DNA of 64,000 nucleotides from Pseudobacillus lumedeiriae (GCF_044891285.1 NZ_JAUIYO010000008.1:1-64000), one strand, 5' to 3'. Shown: positions 18,182 through 27,390, counted from the first letter of the stretch. Made by a program: numbers and translations. The notes: generated by a model from the letters alone, not told the origin.

Positions 18182-18198
18182 ATAGTGACGAGATGTTA
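18182..18198 (+). promoter_or_regulatory. HutP RNA-binding site
   Basis: TAG-N4-GAG-N4-TAG: three NAG triplets each separated by exactly 4 nt, the known recognition pattern of hexameric HutP. The site ends directly at the 5' arm of the terminator at 18199, so bound protein could block hairpin formation. Confidence 0.75.
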
Positions 18199-18250
18199 GG
18201 AGGTGATGATGGCTTATTTTGATATGCCATTATCACCTCTTTTTTATATT
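18199..18250 (+). terminator. hut attenuator (HutP-controlled terminator)
   Basis: 14-bp stem GAGGTGATGATGGC/GCCATTATCACCTC with one G-U pair, a 12-nt loop and a T-rich tail. It lies between hutP and hutH and would stop transcription when histidine is scarce. Confidence 0.85.
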
Positions 18251-18277
18251 TTTAGGACATTAAAGGAGGAATTATAA

Positions 18278-19798
18278 ATGGTTGAACTAACAGGACAGTC
18301 TTTAACAATTGAACAGCTGAAAAGAATTTGCTTTGAGCAGGAAAAGGTAGTTATTTCAGAAGAAAGCATGAAAAAAGTACATGAAAGCAGACAGGCCGTT
18401 GAGCGAATCGTGTCAGAAAAGAAGACAGTTTATGGGATTACAACAGGCTTTGGTAAATTTAGCGATGTGATGATTGACGGAGCAGATGTACAGGAGCTGC
18501 AAATTAATTTAATCCGTTCCCACGCTTGTGGAATTGGCCATCCTTTTCCAGAAGTTGTTTCCCGGGCAATGATGGTGCTGCGCTTGAATGCATTATTGAA
18601 AGGATTTTCGGGTGTCCGGCCTGTATTAGTAGAAACGTTGGCAGAACTAATTAATAAGCAGGTTCATCCAGTCATTCCTCAGCAGGGATCTTTAGGGGCA
18701 TCCGGAGATTTGGCACCGCTTTCTCACCTGGCGCTTGTGTTAGTAGGTGAAGGAAAAGTACATGGTGAAAACGGTGAAGCTGTTGATTCTGCTGCTGTTT
18801 TAGCTCAAAAAGGAATCCAGCCGATCGTGCTCCAGGCAAAAGAAGGATTGGCATTAATTAATGGCACACAGGCGATGACGGCTATGGGGGTTGTTAATTA
18901 TATTGAAGCGGAGCAGCTTGCTTACGACAGCGAATGGATTGCGGCACTGACGATGGAAGGGCTAGAAGGAATCATCGATGCGTTCCATCCCGCCAGTCAT
19001 GAAGCCAGAGGCTATCCGCAGCAGATTGCTGTTGCTAAGCGCATGAGTGAGTGGGTAGAAGGAAGCAAGCTGATCACCCGCCAAGGAGAAAAACGAGTTC
19101 AGGATGCGTATTCTATTCGCTGTATCCCTCAGGTGCATGGTGCATCTTGGCAGGCACTGGATTACGTGAAAGAAAAATTGGAGATTGAAATAAATGCGGC
19201 CACTGACAATCCCCTCATCTTTGAAGGCGGAGAACTTGTCATCTCCGGCGGTAATTTCCATGGCCAGCCGATTGCATTAGCAATGGATTTTATGAAAATC
19301 GCGGTTGCTGAACTAGCCAATATTTCGGAGCGCCGCATCGAACGGTTAGTCAATCCGCAACTAAATGATCTTCCGCCATTTTTAAGTCCGGAGCCGGGCC
19401 TGCAATCTGGTGCGATGATTATGCAATACGCAGCAGCCTCACTTGTGTCAGAAAACAAGACATTGGCGCATCCTGCGAGCGTTGACTCTATTCCATCCTC
19501 TGCTAACCAGGAAGACCATGTCAGCATGGGAACGATTGCTTCGCGTCACGCCAGTATGATTACGCAAAATGCCCGCCGCGTCTTAGCGATTGAGTGCATT
19601 TGTGCTATGCAGGCAGTGGAATATAAAGGAATAGACAAAGTGTCACCGAAGCTTCGTGCTAAATGGGAGCACCTGCGCAATGTTGTGCCAAGTATGACGA
19701 AGGATCGGATGTTCTCAGAAGACATCGAAAGAATGAATAAAGCTTTGCATCCCATCACAAATGAGCGGCTGCAAAAAAGAGTATCTGACCTTGCTTGA
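18278..19798 (+). CDS. hutH: Histidine ammonia-lyase
   Basis: A 506-aa enzyme that deaminates L-histidine to urocanate, the first step of histidine catabolism. The self-forming MIO cofactor triad Ala-Ser-Gly is at residues 141-143 within GSLGASGDLAPLSH. The substrate-binding Tyr-Gly segment (VYGITTGFG) is near residue 51. Length is normal and AAAGGAGG at 18263-18270 is ideal. Expression should need HutP antitermination. Unusually, hutU, hutI and hutG do not follow: a hairpin and a YuiF-like permease do. Confidence 0.97.
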   Translation: MVELTGQSLTIEQLKRICFEQEKVVISEESMKKVHESRQAVERIVSEKKTVYGITTGFGKFSDVMIDGADVQELQINLIRSHACGIGHPFPEVVSRAMMVLRLNALLKGFSGVRPVLVETLAELINKQVHPVIPQQGSLGASGDLAPLSHLALVLVGEGKVHGENGEAVDSAAVLAQKGIQPIVLQAKEGLALINGTQAMTAMGVVNYIEAEQLAYDSEWIAALTMEGLEGIIDAFHPASHEARGYPQQIAVAKRMSEWVEGSKLITRQGEKRVQDAYSIRCIPQVHGASWQALDYVKEKLEIEINAATDNPLIFEGGELVISGGNFHGQPIALAMDFMKIAVAELANISERRIERLVNPQLNDLPPFLSPEPGLQSGAMIMQYAAASLVSENKTLAHPASVDSIPSSANQEDHVSMGTIASRHASMITQNARRVLAIECICAMQAVEYKGIDKVSPKLRAKWEHLRNVVPSMTKDRMFSEDIERMNKALHPITNERLQKRVSDLA

Positions 19799-20120
19799 TA
19801 GTTGTTTAGCAACAATTATTAAACTTTCCTTATAGAACTGGAAGCGGGGGAAAGGAAGCCTATTCAATCGGGAAGACGGCGGCTATGCTGAAAGCATACA
19901 CAGCCGTCTCCCGTTCATTTGATTTTCGTTATTAAAAGAATGAAATGACAGCGTTTTCAATAGATGGAAGAGATACACAGGCGGGAAAAGCTGAAAGTCT
20001 AGATGTATACTAGAACACATTCACATCAGTAAGAATGATTGAAACAAATGAATGGAAGAAAGGTACAGTTTCCTAGTGAGATAAATTAGTATATAGTGTA
20101 CACGAGAAGGGAGTAATTGA
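19799..20120. other. Intergenic region hutH to permease
   Basis: 322 bp. It contains an imperfect hairpin at 19869-19911 (GGGAAGACGGC.../...GCCGTCTCCC, weak T-tail) that may terminate hutH, and an AT-rich stretch at 20080-20100 that probably holds the permease promoter. No reading frame and no T-box features were seen. Confidence 0.5.
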
Positions 20121-21449
20121 ATGATTACAAATGCAGTTTTAGTTAGTGTGGTTGTAATGGTCATTGTGTGTTTATTAAGGATCAATGTTTTGTTTGCCAT
20201 TATTATTGCTACGTTGACAGCCGGAATGGCCGCGGGAATGGGGATCACGGAAACAGCCTCGACTATGATTTCCGGAATGGGAGGGCAGTCAAATACTGCT
20301 TTGAGTTATGTACTTCTCGGGATTTTTGCTGTAATGATCGGTATGTCTGGTATTACAACCATACTTGTAAATAAAATGCTGACTGTTTTTAAAGGGAAAA
20401 AACTGTTTTTAGTTTTAACGATTGCTGGAATTGCTTGTTTATCTCAGAATGTTATTCCAGTACACATTGCTTTTATACCTATTTTAATTCCACCGTTATT
20501 AAGTTTATTTGATCAGCTTAAGTTAGATAGAAGAGCGGTCGCATCAGCGTTGACCTTTGGATTAAAAGCACCTTATCTGATGATTCCAGCGGGGTTTGGC
20601 TTGATTTTTCAAGGAATCATTCGTGATGAAATGATAGCGAATAAAATGCCTGTTACATTAAATCAAGTAACAACAGCTATGTTGATTCCAGGTGCCGGCA
20701 TGATCGTTGGATTATTTATCGCTATTTTTATCAGTTATCGAAAAGATCGCGTTTCAACACCTGCAAAAAAAATTGAGATGCCTGAAATTGAAGTAGCTGC
20801 CAGCTTATCGGAAAAGATAGAAGACGTAAAATGGGGAGTTCAGCATTGGCTGACGATTGTTGCTATTTTAGCAGCATTGGTGACTCAGATTCTTACAGAA
20901 TCACTTGTTCTTGGAGCCCTAGCTGGAATTGCAGTGTTGTTTTTAACAAAGGTTGTAAAAATGTCTGAAGGCGATCGGGTCATTCAGGAAGGGATAACCA
21001 TGATGGGGATGATTGCCTTTGTTATGCTGATTGCTTCAGGATATGCAACAGTATTGAAAGAAACAGGAGCTGTTAACGAGTTGGTTGAACAGACAACGGA
21101 AATTATTGGTACATCTCCACTTGTTGTTTCCTTTGTTATGCTGCTCGTTGGACTCATTATCACAATGGGAATCGGATCGTCGTTTGGTACCATTCCGATT
21201 TTAGCAGCTTTATATGTGCCGATTTGCGCAGCGGCCGGTTTGTCGCCGCTGGCCACGGCTGCTCTTATTGGAACAGCGGGAGCGCTGGGAGATGCGGGGT
21301 CGCCCGCCTCTGACAGTACATTAGGGCCAACAGCTGGATTAAATGCAGATGGCAAACACCATCACATCTGGGAAACGTGTGTGCCGACATTTATTCACTA
21401 TAACATTCCGCTCTTTATCTTTGGCATGATCGCTGCTGTGGTTTTATAA
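20121..21449 (+). CDS. YuiF-like Na+/H+ antiporter-family permease
   Basis: A 442-aa integral membrane protein with about eleven helices, assigned to the Na+/H+ antiporter-like family that includes B. subtilis YuiF. AAGGGAG before the ATG. The C-terminal half contains a conserved GDAGSPASDSTLGPTAGLNA segment near residue 395. Comparative-genomics work has proposed YuiF-type proteins as histidine transporters. Its place directly after hutH agrees, so I infer import of histidine or a related compound. Plain sodium/proton exchange remains possible. Confidence 0.82.
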   Translation: MITNAVLVSVVVMVIVCLLRINVLFAIIIATLTAGMAAGMGITETASTMISGMGGQSNTALSYVLLGIFAVMIGMSGITTILVNKMLTVFKGKKLFLVLTIAGIACLSQNVIPVHIAFIPILIPPLLSLFDQLKLDRRAVASALTFGLKAPYLMIPAGFGLIFQGIIRDEMIANKMPVTLNQVTTAMLIPGAGMIVGLFIAIFISYRKDRVSTPAKKIEMPEIEVAASLSEKIEDVKWGVQHWLTIVAILAALVTQILTESLVLGALAGIAVLFLTKVVKMSEGDRVIQEGITMMGMIAFVMLIASGYATVLKETGAVNELVEQTTEIIGTSPLVVSFVMLLVGLIITMGIGSSFGTIPILAALYVPICAAAGLSPLATAALIGTAGALGDAGSPASDSTLGPTAGLNADGKHHHIWETCVPTFIHYNIPLFIFGMIAAVVL

Positions 21450-21489
21450 GAAGTGTACTAATGAAGAAGTAAATAGTATGTAAATAATT

Positions 21490-21528
21490 AAAAAGTGTCA
21501 GTTCTCATTAAAGAGCTGACACTTTTTG
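21490..21528. terminator. Bidirectional terminator
   Basis: AAAAAGTGTCAG/CTGACACTTTTT stem between the permease and the convergent 100-aa gene, with A- and T-tracts on the two sides. Confidence 0.8.
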
Positions 21529-21544
21529 TATGATGGACGATGAA

Positions 21545-21847
21545 TTATGAGCCTGCATGCTTCCAGGCAGTAGGCTCGCCAGATGTTGGGCAGTTCGGGA
21601 AGGTCTCGCCGCTTTTTAATTCCACATGTTCGCCGTCTTTATCAACATAACGGCCTGTTTCTGTTACTTTTTCTCCTGATTTGTGTTCGTGTTCTGCGTG
21701 CCGCCATGTAGTCGGCTCTCCCGTTTGCGGGCAGGAAGGAAACTTCTCGCCTTGCTGTAGTTCTTTTACGGTGCCTTTTGGGCAAATGTATTGGCCGCTT
21801 TCTTCTACTGGGTCATTTGTATGGTGTAAATGAGAATGTGATTCCAT
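21545..21847 (-). CDS. Small protein with duplicated FP-CP-GEPT-W motif
   Basis: A 100-aa soluble, His-rich protein composed of two copies of one unit of about 35 residues: a Gly-x-Tyr turn, a charged stretch, GE-FP-CP, then GEPT-W-HA. Each copy carries one Cys in the CP pair plus conserved Trp and His. The start was moved to the ATG with AAAGGTGG upstream; a longer in-frame version lacks a ribosome site. It loosely recalls YjzC-like small proteins, but I do not claim homology. Function unknown. Confidence 0.7.
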   Translation of the reverse strand: MESHSHLHHTNDPVEESGQYICPKGTVKELQQGEKFPSCPQTGEPTTWRHAEHEHKSGEKVTETGRYVDKDGEHVELKSGETFPNCPTSGEPTAWKHAGS

Positions 21848-22009
21848 GATGATCCACCTTTCTTCTGTTAATACGCTGTTCATAAGTAGTATAGCCTTGA
21901 AGAAGGTTCACTAAACGTTTTGTGGTATGCTGAAGGGGAGAGATTTCCAATTAAAGGGTTGTTGGCGGTTTGCGGCGATATTTCAAATGACATGAAAGGG
22001 TGAGGATCA

Positions 22010-22483
22010 ATGAACCAGTTTACGGTGCTTCTTGGTTATCTTTTTGGACTGCCTTTGGCTGGATTTTTGGGTTATGCAGCCCTTGAACGCTGGATGAGAA
22101 GTCTGGATGCTAAAGAAAAGATAAAAGCCGAGCTTAATGAATTGAACGATCTTCAAACGTGCGGCGGCTGCGGCCGGTTAAGTCGAAACTATCAAAGAGA
22201 GCTGAACCGCTGCGACTTGCTTTTTAAAGGGGAACGGCTGAAAGGCACAACTGCTGATTCGCCGCTGCTTCCATGTCCTCATTGTGGAGAAGAGACAGAT
22301 TTTCTTCCTATTACCCGCAGTTATAACTTTCACTCTGCTCATCCCGATTGTCCCCCTTTAGAGAAACAAGAACTTTCGCAGTACAAACGGCAGCTGGAAC
22401 AGTGTGAGGAACTCTTATACTACGCTAAGGTAAACAAAGCTTATAGAAGTCGGCTTCTGGAAGAAAATGAAAAATCTGAATGA
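22010..22483 (+). CDS. Membrane-anchored protein with two Cys pairs, unknown
   Basis: A 157-aa protein. One N-terminal membrane helix (about residues 5-25) is followed by a cytoplasmic region with CGGCG near residue 52 and CPHCG near 93, a zinc-ribbon-like pair, and a charged helical C-terminus. GGGTGAG lies before the ATG. I do not recognise the family. The two knuckles suggest a structural zinc or iron site. A short hairpin (CACTG/CAGTG plus T5) follows at 22488-22516. Confidence 0.7.
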   Translation: MNQFTVLLGYLFGLPLAGFLGYAALERWMRSLDAKEKIKAELNELNDLQTCGGCGRLSRNYQRELNRCDLLFKGERLKGTTADSPLLPCPHCGEETDFLPITRSYNFHSAHPDCPPLEKQELSQYKRQLEQCEELLYYAKVNKAYRSRLLEENEKSE

Positions 22484-22487
22484 TAAG

Positions 22488-22516
22488 CACTGTTCCGTTT
22501 GCGGGCAGTGTTTTTG
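22488..22516 (+). terminator. Short terminator
   Basis: CACTG/CAGTG stem followed by five T and a further T-rich stretch, 5 bp after the preceding stop codon. Confidence 0.55.
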
Positions 22517-22560
22517 TAGTTTTTTAATAGTCTATATCAATGACTATTGTTAACTTTTCT

Positions 22561-22624
22561 CCTTTGTTGATTGGAGCGGAAGGCGAGTGCCCCAGCAGAA
22601 ATCTGCAGGCGCATTTAACAAAGC
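22561..22624. repeat. Dispersed intergenic repeat, family A copy 2
   Basis: CTTTGTT...AACAAAG ends around the core TTGATTGGAGCGGAAGGCGA followed by GTGCCCC, nearly identical in the core to the copy at 4687-4763. It lies between a terminator and the two-component operon. Confidence 0.65.
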
Positions 22625-22722
22625 CAAACATAAATAGATAGGAAGAAAAGCAGCTGTTGCATGTGATCTGCCGGTACCTTCGTTATAATAGGGGGAAATG
22701 CTGCTGAAATGGGGTGTCCAAC

Positions 22723-23400
22723 ATGGAGAAAATTTTAGTCGTAGATGATGATCAACATATTCTACAGCTCGTAAGCATTCATTTGACACATGCAGGTTAT
22801 GGAGTGTTAAAGGCGGAAAATGGAATACAAGCGCTGGGCATTTTGCAAAATGAATGTCCGGATTTGGCGATAGTAGATGTTATGATGCCGGGAATGAATG
22901 GCTTTGAACTAACGAAAAAAATAAGAGATGACTGGGATATCCCTGTGTTATTGCTGACCGCAAAAGGTGAATTAGAAGATAAGGAACAAGGCTTCCTTGC
23001 TGGTTCAGACGATTACATGGTGAAGCCGTTTGAGCCTAAAGAGCTGCTTTTTCGCATCGCAGCCATTTTAAGACGATATGATAAGCCGGCAGATTCCATT
23101 TTCCAAGTCGGCTCGGTGACGATTAATCGAAAAAGCTTTGAAGTAACGGCGGGATCAAGTACGTTGATCATGCCGCTCAAGGAATTTGAAGTGCTTGCTT
23201 TACTTGCCTCTAAGCCGAATCAAGTATTTCAGCGCGCGGCCATTATGGAAAGGGTTTGGGGGTATGACTATGAAGGTGACGAGCAAACACTCAACACACA
23301 TATTAAGCGGATTCGTGAGCGGCTTGCGAAAGTGGCGGGAGATGTTGAAATTGTGACGGTGCGGGGGATTGGCTACAAACTTGAGGTACATCGCTCATGA
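22723..23400 (+). CDS. OmpR/PhoB family response regulator
   Basis: A 225-aa regulator with an N-terminal receiver domain (acidic pocket DDD at residues 8-10, phospho-acceptor Asp52 in IVDVMMPGMNG, conserved Lys in MVKPFEP near 100) and a C-terminal winged helix. The ATG at 22723 is preceded by GGGG; a GTG 9 bp upstream is in frame but leaves no room for that site. It overlaps the kinase start by 4 bp. The 11-bp direct repeats at 24775-24796 before the next operon are a candidate target. Confidence 0.93.
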   Translation: MEKILVVDDDQHILQLVSIHLTHAGYGVLKAENGIQALGILQNECPDLAIVDVMMPGMNGFELTKKIRDDWDIPVLLLTAKGELEDKEQGFLAGSDDYMVKPFEPKELLFRIAAILRRYDKPADSIFQVGSVTINRKSFEVTAGSSTLIMPLKEFEVLALLASKPNQVFQRAAIMERVWGYDYEGDEQTLNTHIKRIRERLAKVAGDVEIVTVRGIGYKLEVHRS

Positions 23401-24770
23401 AGTCTTTGTATGGAAAGTTCGTACTAATGACTACGATCATTATGCTATTTAGTACAGTTTGCGGATTTTTATTGACGAATACGTATTACCACCGCGTCAT
23501 GAAAGAACGCAATGATGAGAAAAATGTAGAGATTGCTAAGCGTATTATTACTTATATTGAGGAAACGCCACAGCTAGATTTACATCATTATCTAACGACG
23601 ATTGGAGATGTTGGCTACCAACTTTATATCGTGGATGAACAAGGGAAGGAACATGCCTATGGGGGTCAATATCGTGTGAAAAATTTGGATGATTCCGCTG
23701 TGAAGGTGGTACTCGAAGGCAGCATCTATCATGGTATGCGTAACTTTCCACGTGAAACATTCGTAACGGGTTTCTTTGCTAATGAGATGTCAAACACGAT
23801 CGGTGTTCCGTTTAAGTACAATAACAGGCAATATGCACTCTTTATTCGGCCGGATATTAAGCTGCTATTTAGTGAAGTGCATACCATCTTAGGAGGGCTT
23901 GTCGTTGCTGCGGCGTTATTAAGTTTGCTGGCGATGCTGATCATGGCCAAGATGCTCATCGTCCCAATTACTCAGTTAACCGCTGCTACAAAACGTATTG
24001 CCAATGAGAAGTATGATACACAGCTGACTATTGACCGGCATGATGAGATTGGTCAATTGGCAGCCAGCTTTAATACCATGATGGAACAGCTTAAGGAGAA
24101 TGATAAAATACGCAAGGAATTCATCAGTAATGTTTCGCATGACTTTCAATCACCGCTGCTTAATATTCAAGGGTATGGAGGGTTACTTAAATCAGCCGGT
24201 CTATCAGATGAAGAACGCCAGAACTATGCGGACATTATTCAATCAGAAACGAATCGTTTGTCGAAGCTGACATGCCAGCTTTTGCTGTTAACTTCTCTTG
24301 ATCAATCGTCGCGCATGGTGAAATATAGGGATTATCGGTTAGATGAACAGCTGAAAGCATGTATCAGTAAATACCGCTGGCTGTTGGAGGAAAAGCAGAT
24401 TAACGTGTCTATGACGATGGAGCCGACGATTTACCGGGGGGATGCCGCTTTATTTGAAAATGTATGGGATAACTTGTTAACGAATGCGATTAAATACAAT
24501 CGTCCAGAAGGTGACATTCATATTACGTTAGAAGCGAAGGATCACTATATTGAGGTGATTGTAAAAGATACAGGCATAGGGATGTCGGAAGCTGAACAAG
24601 CGCAGCTATTCCATCGGTTTTACCGGGCGGATACATCACGTACGAAAGAGGGAACAGGTCTTGGGTTATCCATTGTGAAACAAGTCATCGAGCTGCACAA
24701 GGGTAACATTCATGTAGTGAGTGTACCGAACGAAGGAACGGTTTTTACTATTACATTACCCCATCTGTAA
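23397..24770 (+). CDS. Sensor histidine kinase
   Basis: A 457-aa membrane kinase: TM1 about residues 8-28, an extracellular sensor region (about 29-160), TM2 about 163-185, HAMP (about 186-238), HisKA with phospho-acceptor His248 (SNVSHDFQSPL), and HATPase with N box DNLLTNAIKYN, G1 DTGIGM and G2 GTGLGLSI. The start overlaps the response regulator stop (ATGA). It phosphorylates that regulator. A link to the MMPL exporter downstream is suggested by proximity. The stimulus is unknown. Confidence 0.93.
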   Translation: MKSLYGKFVLMTTIIMLFSTVCGFLLTNTYYHRVMKERNDEKNVEIAKRIITYIEETPQLDLHHYLTTIGDVGYQLYIVDEQGKEHAYGGQYRVKNLDDSAVKVVLEGSIYHGMRNFPRETFVTGFFANEMSNTIGVPFKYNNRQYALFIRPDIKLLFSEVHTILGGLVVAAALLSLLAMLIMAKMLIVPITQLTAATKRIANEKYDTQLTIDRHDEIGQLAASFNTMMEQLKENDKIRKEFISNVSHDFQSPLLNIQGYGGLLKSAGLSDEERQNYADIIQSETNRLSKLTCQLLLLTSLDQSSRMVKYRDYRLDEQLKACISKYRWLLEEKQINVSMTMEPTIYRGDAALFENVWDNLLTNAIKYNRPEGDIHITLEAKDHYIEVIVKDTGIGMSEAEQAQLFHRFYRADTSRTKEGTGLGLSIVKQVIELHKGNIHVVSVPNEGTVFTITLPHL

Positions 24771-24774
24771 TACA

Positions 24775-24796
24775 GAGTTCATATAGAGTTTATATT
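24775..24796. promoter_or_regulatory. Tandem 11-bp direct repeat, candidate response regulator site
   Basis: GAGTTCATATA directly followed by GAGTTTATATT, with a weaker third GATAGAGTAAC. OmpR-family regulators bind tandem repeats with 10-11 bp period. The site lies between the kinase gene and the downstream small membrane protein/MMPL genes. Confidence 0.5.
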
Positions 24797-24849
24797 GATA
24801 GAGTAACATCATAACCATAGTAATAATAAAATCTATGGAGGTTCATGTG

Positions 24850-25248
24850 ATGGAAACAAAATGGAGTTTACGATTCATTCGTCTAGCGGCAGTCTTCGGT
24901 TTGATAGGAGCGATCTTAGGTTCACATATGGCAGGTTCCGGAAGCTATCAATTCCGTCCAATCCATGCGCACATTTTAGTCGTAGGGTGGCTGTCTATCT
25001 TTGCGTGGGGGATTTTCTACCGCGTATATAAAATTAAATCTGCCAAACTAGTAGCAGCTCATGGGTGGACTGCCGTTATCGGTTCCATCGGTTTAACAGC
25101 TGGTATGTGGTTCAATGGACTAAAACCGTTTAATGTCGATGAAACGTTTGCATTAATATTCTACATCGCTGGCGGGACGATCTTATTAATAAGTTTCGGA
25201 ATATTCGTCATCACTACATTCATGATTGATACTAAAGAAGGCAAGTGA
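24850..25248 (+). CDS. Small four-helix membrane protein, unknown
   Basis: A 132-aa protein with four predicted helices. A conserved-looking HAHILVVGWLSIFAWGIFYR segment at about residues 37-56 recalls haem-copper oxidase subunit I-like membrane proteins, but this is only a resemblance. GGAGG at 24837-24841 favours the ATG at 24850 over the ATG at 24835, which overlaps that site. The MMPL gene starts within a few bases of its stop, so the two are co-translated. Function unknown. Confidence 0.75.
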   Translation: METKWSLRFIRLAAVFGLIGAILGSHMAGSGSYQFRPIHAHILVVGWLSIFAWGIFYRVYKIKSAKLVAAHGWTAVIGSIGLTAGMWFNGLKPFNVDETFALIFYIAGGTILLISFGIFVITTFMIDTKEGK

Positions 25249-25253
25249 AGACG

Positions 25254-27371
25254 ATGAATAGTTTAAAAGAGAAAAAGAGATGGCTGATTATTTTGTTATG
25301 CTGGCTGATCGTTGGAGGGGCACTCTCTAGTGTTGCTCCAGCTGCAAAAGAGCAGACCTCTCCTGGCAAAAATGCCGGATTACCTGAAACAGCTGCTTCT
25401 ATCCAAGCAGAAAAAGCATTAAAAAAATATTTCCCTTCATCCGAAGGTGTTCCACTGTTTGTCGTTGTGCATGATAAGGATGGTTTAAAAGATAAAGACG
25501 CTGTAACAGCAATGGTGAACATCGAACAAGTCATGAATGAAGCAGATGAAGATTTCACCATCGTTCCTTTATCTAAAATGCCGGAACAGGGGCGCGCATC
25601 TTTCTTTTCAGAAGATAAAACAACTTTCTTTCTGCCAGTATTGTTTCCCAAAGGGATGGAGGACAAAGCAATTAAAGCAATGATGGATGAGCTGAAAAAA
25701 GAAACAGCAAAAAGCATCCCATCCCATTTGGATGCCTATTTCACAGGTCCTGCCGGAATTGCGGCGGATACGTATGAGATGTTTTCTAGGGCGGATGTTG
25801 TGTTAATCCTGGCAACAGTTGGATTAATCTTTGTGATCCTGATCTCTATTTACCGCTCACCGCTGCTGGCACTTATCCCGCTGATCGGCGCAGGCATTGC
25901 GTATTTAGTTGTAGATCGTTTACTCGGGTTGATGGGTAAATATGATTGGTTTGCCTTTGATAGTCAGTCATTATCTATCATGATGATTTTGCTATTTGCC
26001 GTCATTACCGACTATTCACTATTATTATTTTCTCGTTTCCGCGAAGAGCTGGAAAAGGGCCTGTCTGTTAATGAGGCGATGATAAACGCTGTGAACTTTG
26101 TTAAAGAACCGATCGTTTTCAGCGGCGGTACGGTGTTTCTAAGTATGCTGGCATTGTTCTTTGCGGTATACGAGCCTTATCGCGGATTTGCGCCTGTATT
26201 TGCTATTGCTATAGCCGTCATGTTTATTGCAGGCTTAACGTTAATGCCCGCCCTGTTTGCGATTGCAGGGGAGAAATCATTCTGGCCATCTAATCCGCGT
26301 AAACGCGCGGTCAAACGTGCAGGAAAAGTGAGTTTCTGGAATAAGCTTGGCCGCTTCGTCACAGAGAAACCATGGATTTCCTTGATTCCAATCGTGATTG
26401 TACTAGTATTCTTCACCTCTATGACAAGACATATGAATTACTCTTTCAACTTGTTAGACTCATTTCCTAAAGAGATGTCGTCCATTCAAGGCTATGATAC
26501 ATTAAATGATGCCTTCTCCGCCGGGGAAATTGCCCCGAGTACTGTTATTGTGAAAGCGGAAAAGGAGTTATCAAGGGAACAGATTCAACGTGTAGCAGAT
26601 GAATTAAATCGTCTAGATAGCGTATCTAAAGCGGAAATCCAAGGTCATCCATATGCGGAAAACGATCAAAGTGTCGCGAAGATCAACCTTGTGCTGAAGA
26701 ATAATCCATATACAGAAAAGGCATTTGATGATATTGAAAGAATACGGGCCGACTCAGACAAGCTATTAGAAGTGAGTGAAATTGAAGATGCCAAATTGCT
26801 CGTCGCTGGTGAAACGGCACAGCAAGCAGATGTACGTAACGTCAGCCATGGTGATGAAATCCGTATAATTGTTCTCGTGACGATATTGATCATTGTCATG
26901 CTTGCGATCCAAACACGTTCATTATTAGCACCGGTCTATATGATGGCAGCGATTCTATTATCGTTCGGTGCAGCACTTGGATTTAGTGTCTTCTTTTTTC
27001 AAGATTTGCTTGGTTACCAGGGCATTAGTTATCGCATCCCGTTGTATACATTTGTGTTCTTAGTCGCACTTGGGGTTGATTATTCAATCATGTTAATCTC
27101 GCGTATTCGGGAAGAGAAAGAACGTTTACCGATTAAAGAGGCTGTTCGGGAAGGTGTTAGTAAAACGGGCGGTGTCATTTCATCTGCCGGCCTCATCTTG
27201 GCGGCCACATTCGCTGTTTTAATTACTCAGCCAGTCATGGAGCTTCGTATATTCGGTTTTGCGGTTGCGATTGGCATACTCGTTGATACGTTTATCGTAC
27301 GTCCTCTTGCTATTCCAGCGTTAATTGTCATACTAGGCAAATATAGCTTCTGGCCTAAAAAAGTGAAATAG
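25254..27371 (+). CDS. MMPL family (RND superfamily) exporter
   Basis: A 705-aa membrane protein with two homologous halves. Each has a large extracellular domain after the first helix (about residues 40-175 and 400-550) and a six-helix bundle. MMPL-type motifs VITDYSLLLFSRFRE and LGVDYSIMLISRIREE appear in the two halves. Length matches YdfJ-like exporters of Bacillus. An in-frame GTG at 25245 overlaps the previous gene; the ATG at 25254 was chosen with low certainty. Probably exports lipophilic compounds or lipids. A two-component system directly upstream is its likely regulator. Confidence 0.9.
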   Translation: MNSLKEKKRWLIILLCWLIVGGALSSVAPAAKEQTSPGKNAGLPETAASIQAEKALKKYFPSSEGVPLFVVVHDKDGLKDKDAVTAMVNIEQVMNEADEDFTIVPLSKMPEQGRASFFSEDKTTFFLPVLFPKGMEDKAIKAMMDELKKETAKSIPSHLDAYFTGPAGIAADTYEMFSRADVVLILATVGLIFVILISIYRSPLLALIPLIGAGIAYLVVDRLLGLMGKYDWFAFDSQSLSIMMILLFAVITDYSLLLFSRFREELEKGLSVNEAMINAVNFVKEPIVFSGGTVFLSMLALFFAVYEPYRGFAPVFAIAIAVMFIAGLTLMPALFAIAGEKSFWPSNPRKRAVKRAGKVSFWNKLGRFVTEKPWISLIPIVIVLVFFTSMTRHMNYSFNLLDSFPKEMSSIQGYDTLNDAFSAGEIAPSTVIVKAEKELSREQIQRVADELNRLDSVSKAEIQGHPYAENDQSVAKINLVLKNNPYTEKAFDDIERIRADSDKLLEVSEIEDAKLLVAGETAQQADVRNVSHGDEIRIIVLVTILIIVMLAIQTRSLLAPVYMMAAILLSFGAALGFSVFFFQDLLGYQGISYRIPLYTFVFLVALGVDYSIMLISRIREEKERLPIKEAVREGVSKTGGVISSAGLILAATFAVLITQPVMELRIFGFAVAIGILVDTFIVRPLAIPALIVILGKYSFWPKKVK

Positions 27372-27390
27372 AATAGTGGGAGGTGATTGG

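Noticed and set aside
18253..18265. Second HutP site after the terminator
   Set aside because: One TAG and one AAG triplet occur but without the exact 4-nt spacing seen at 18182-18198.
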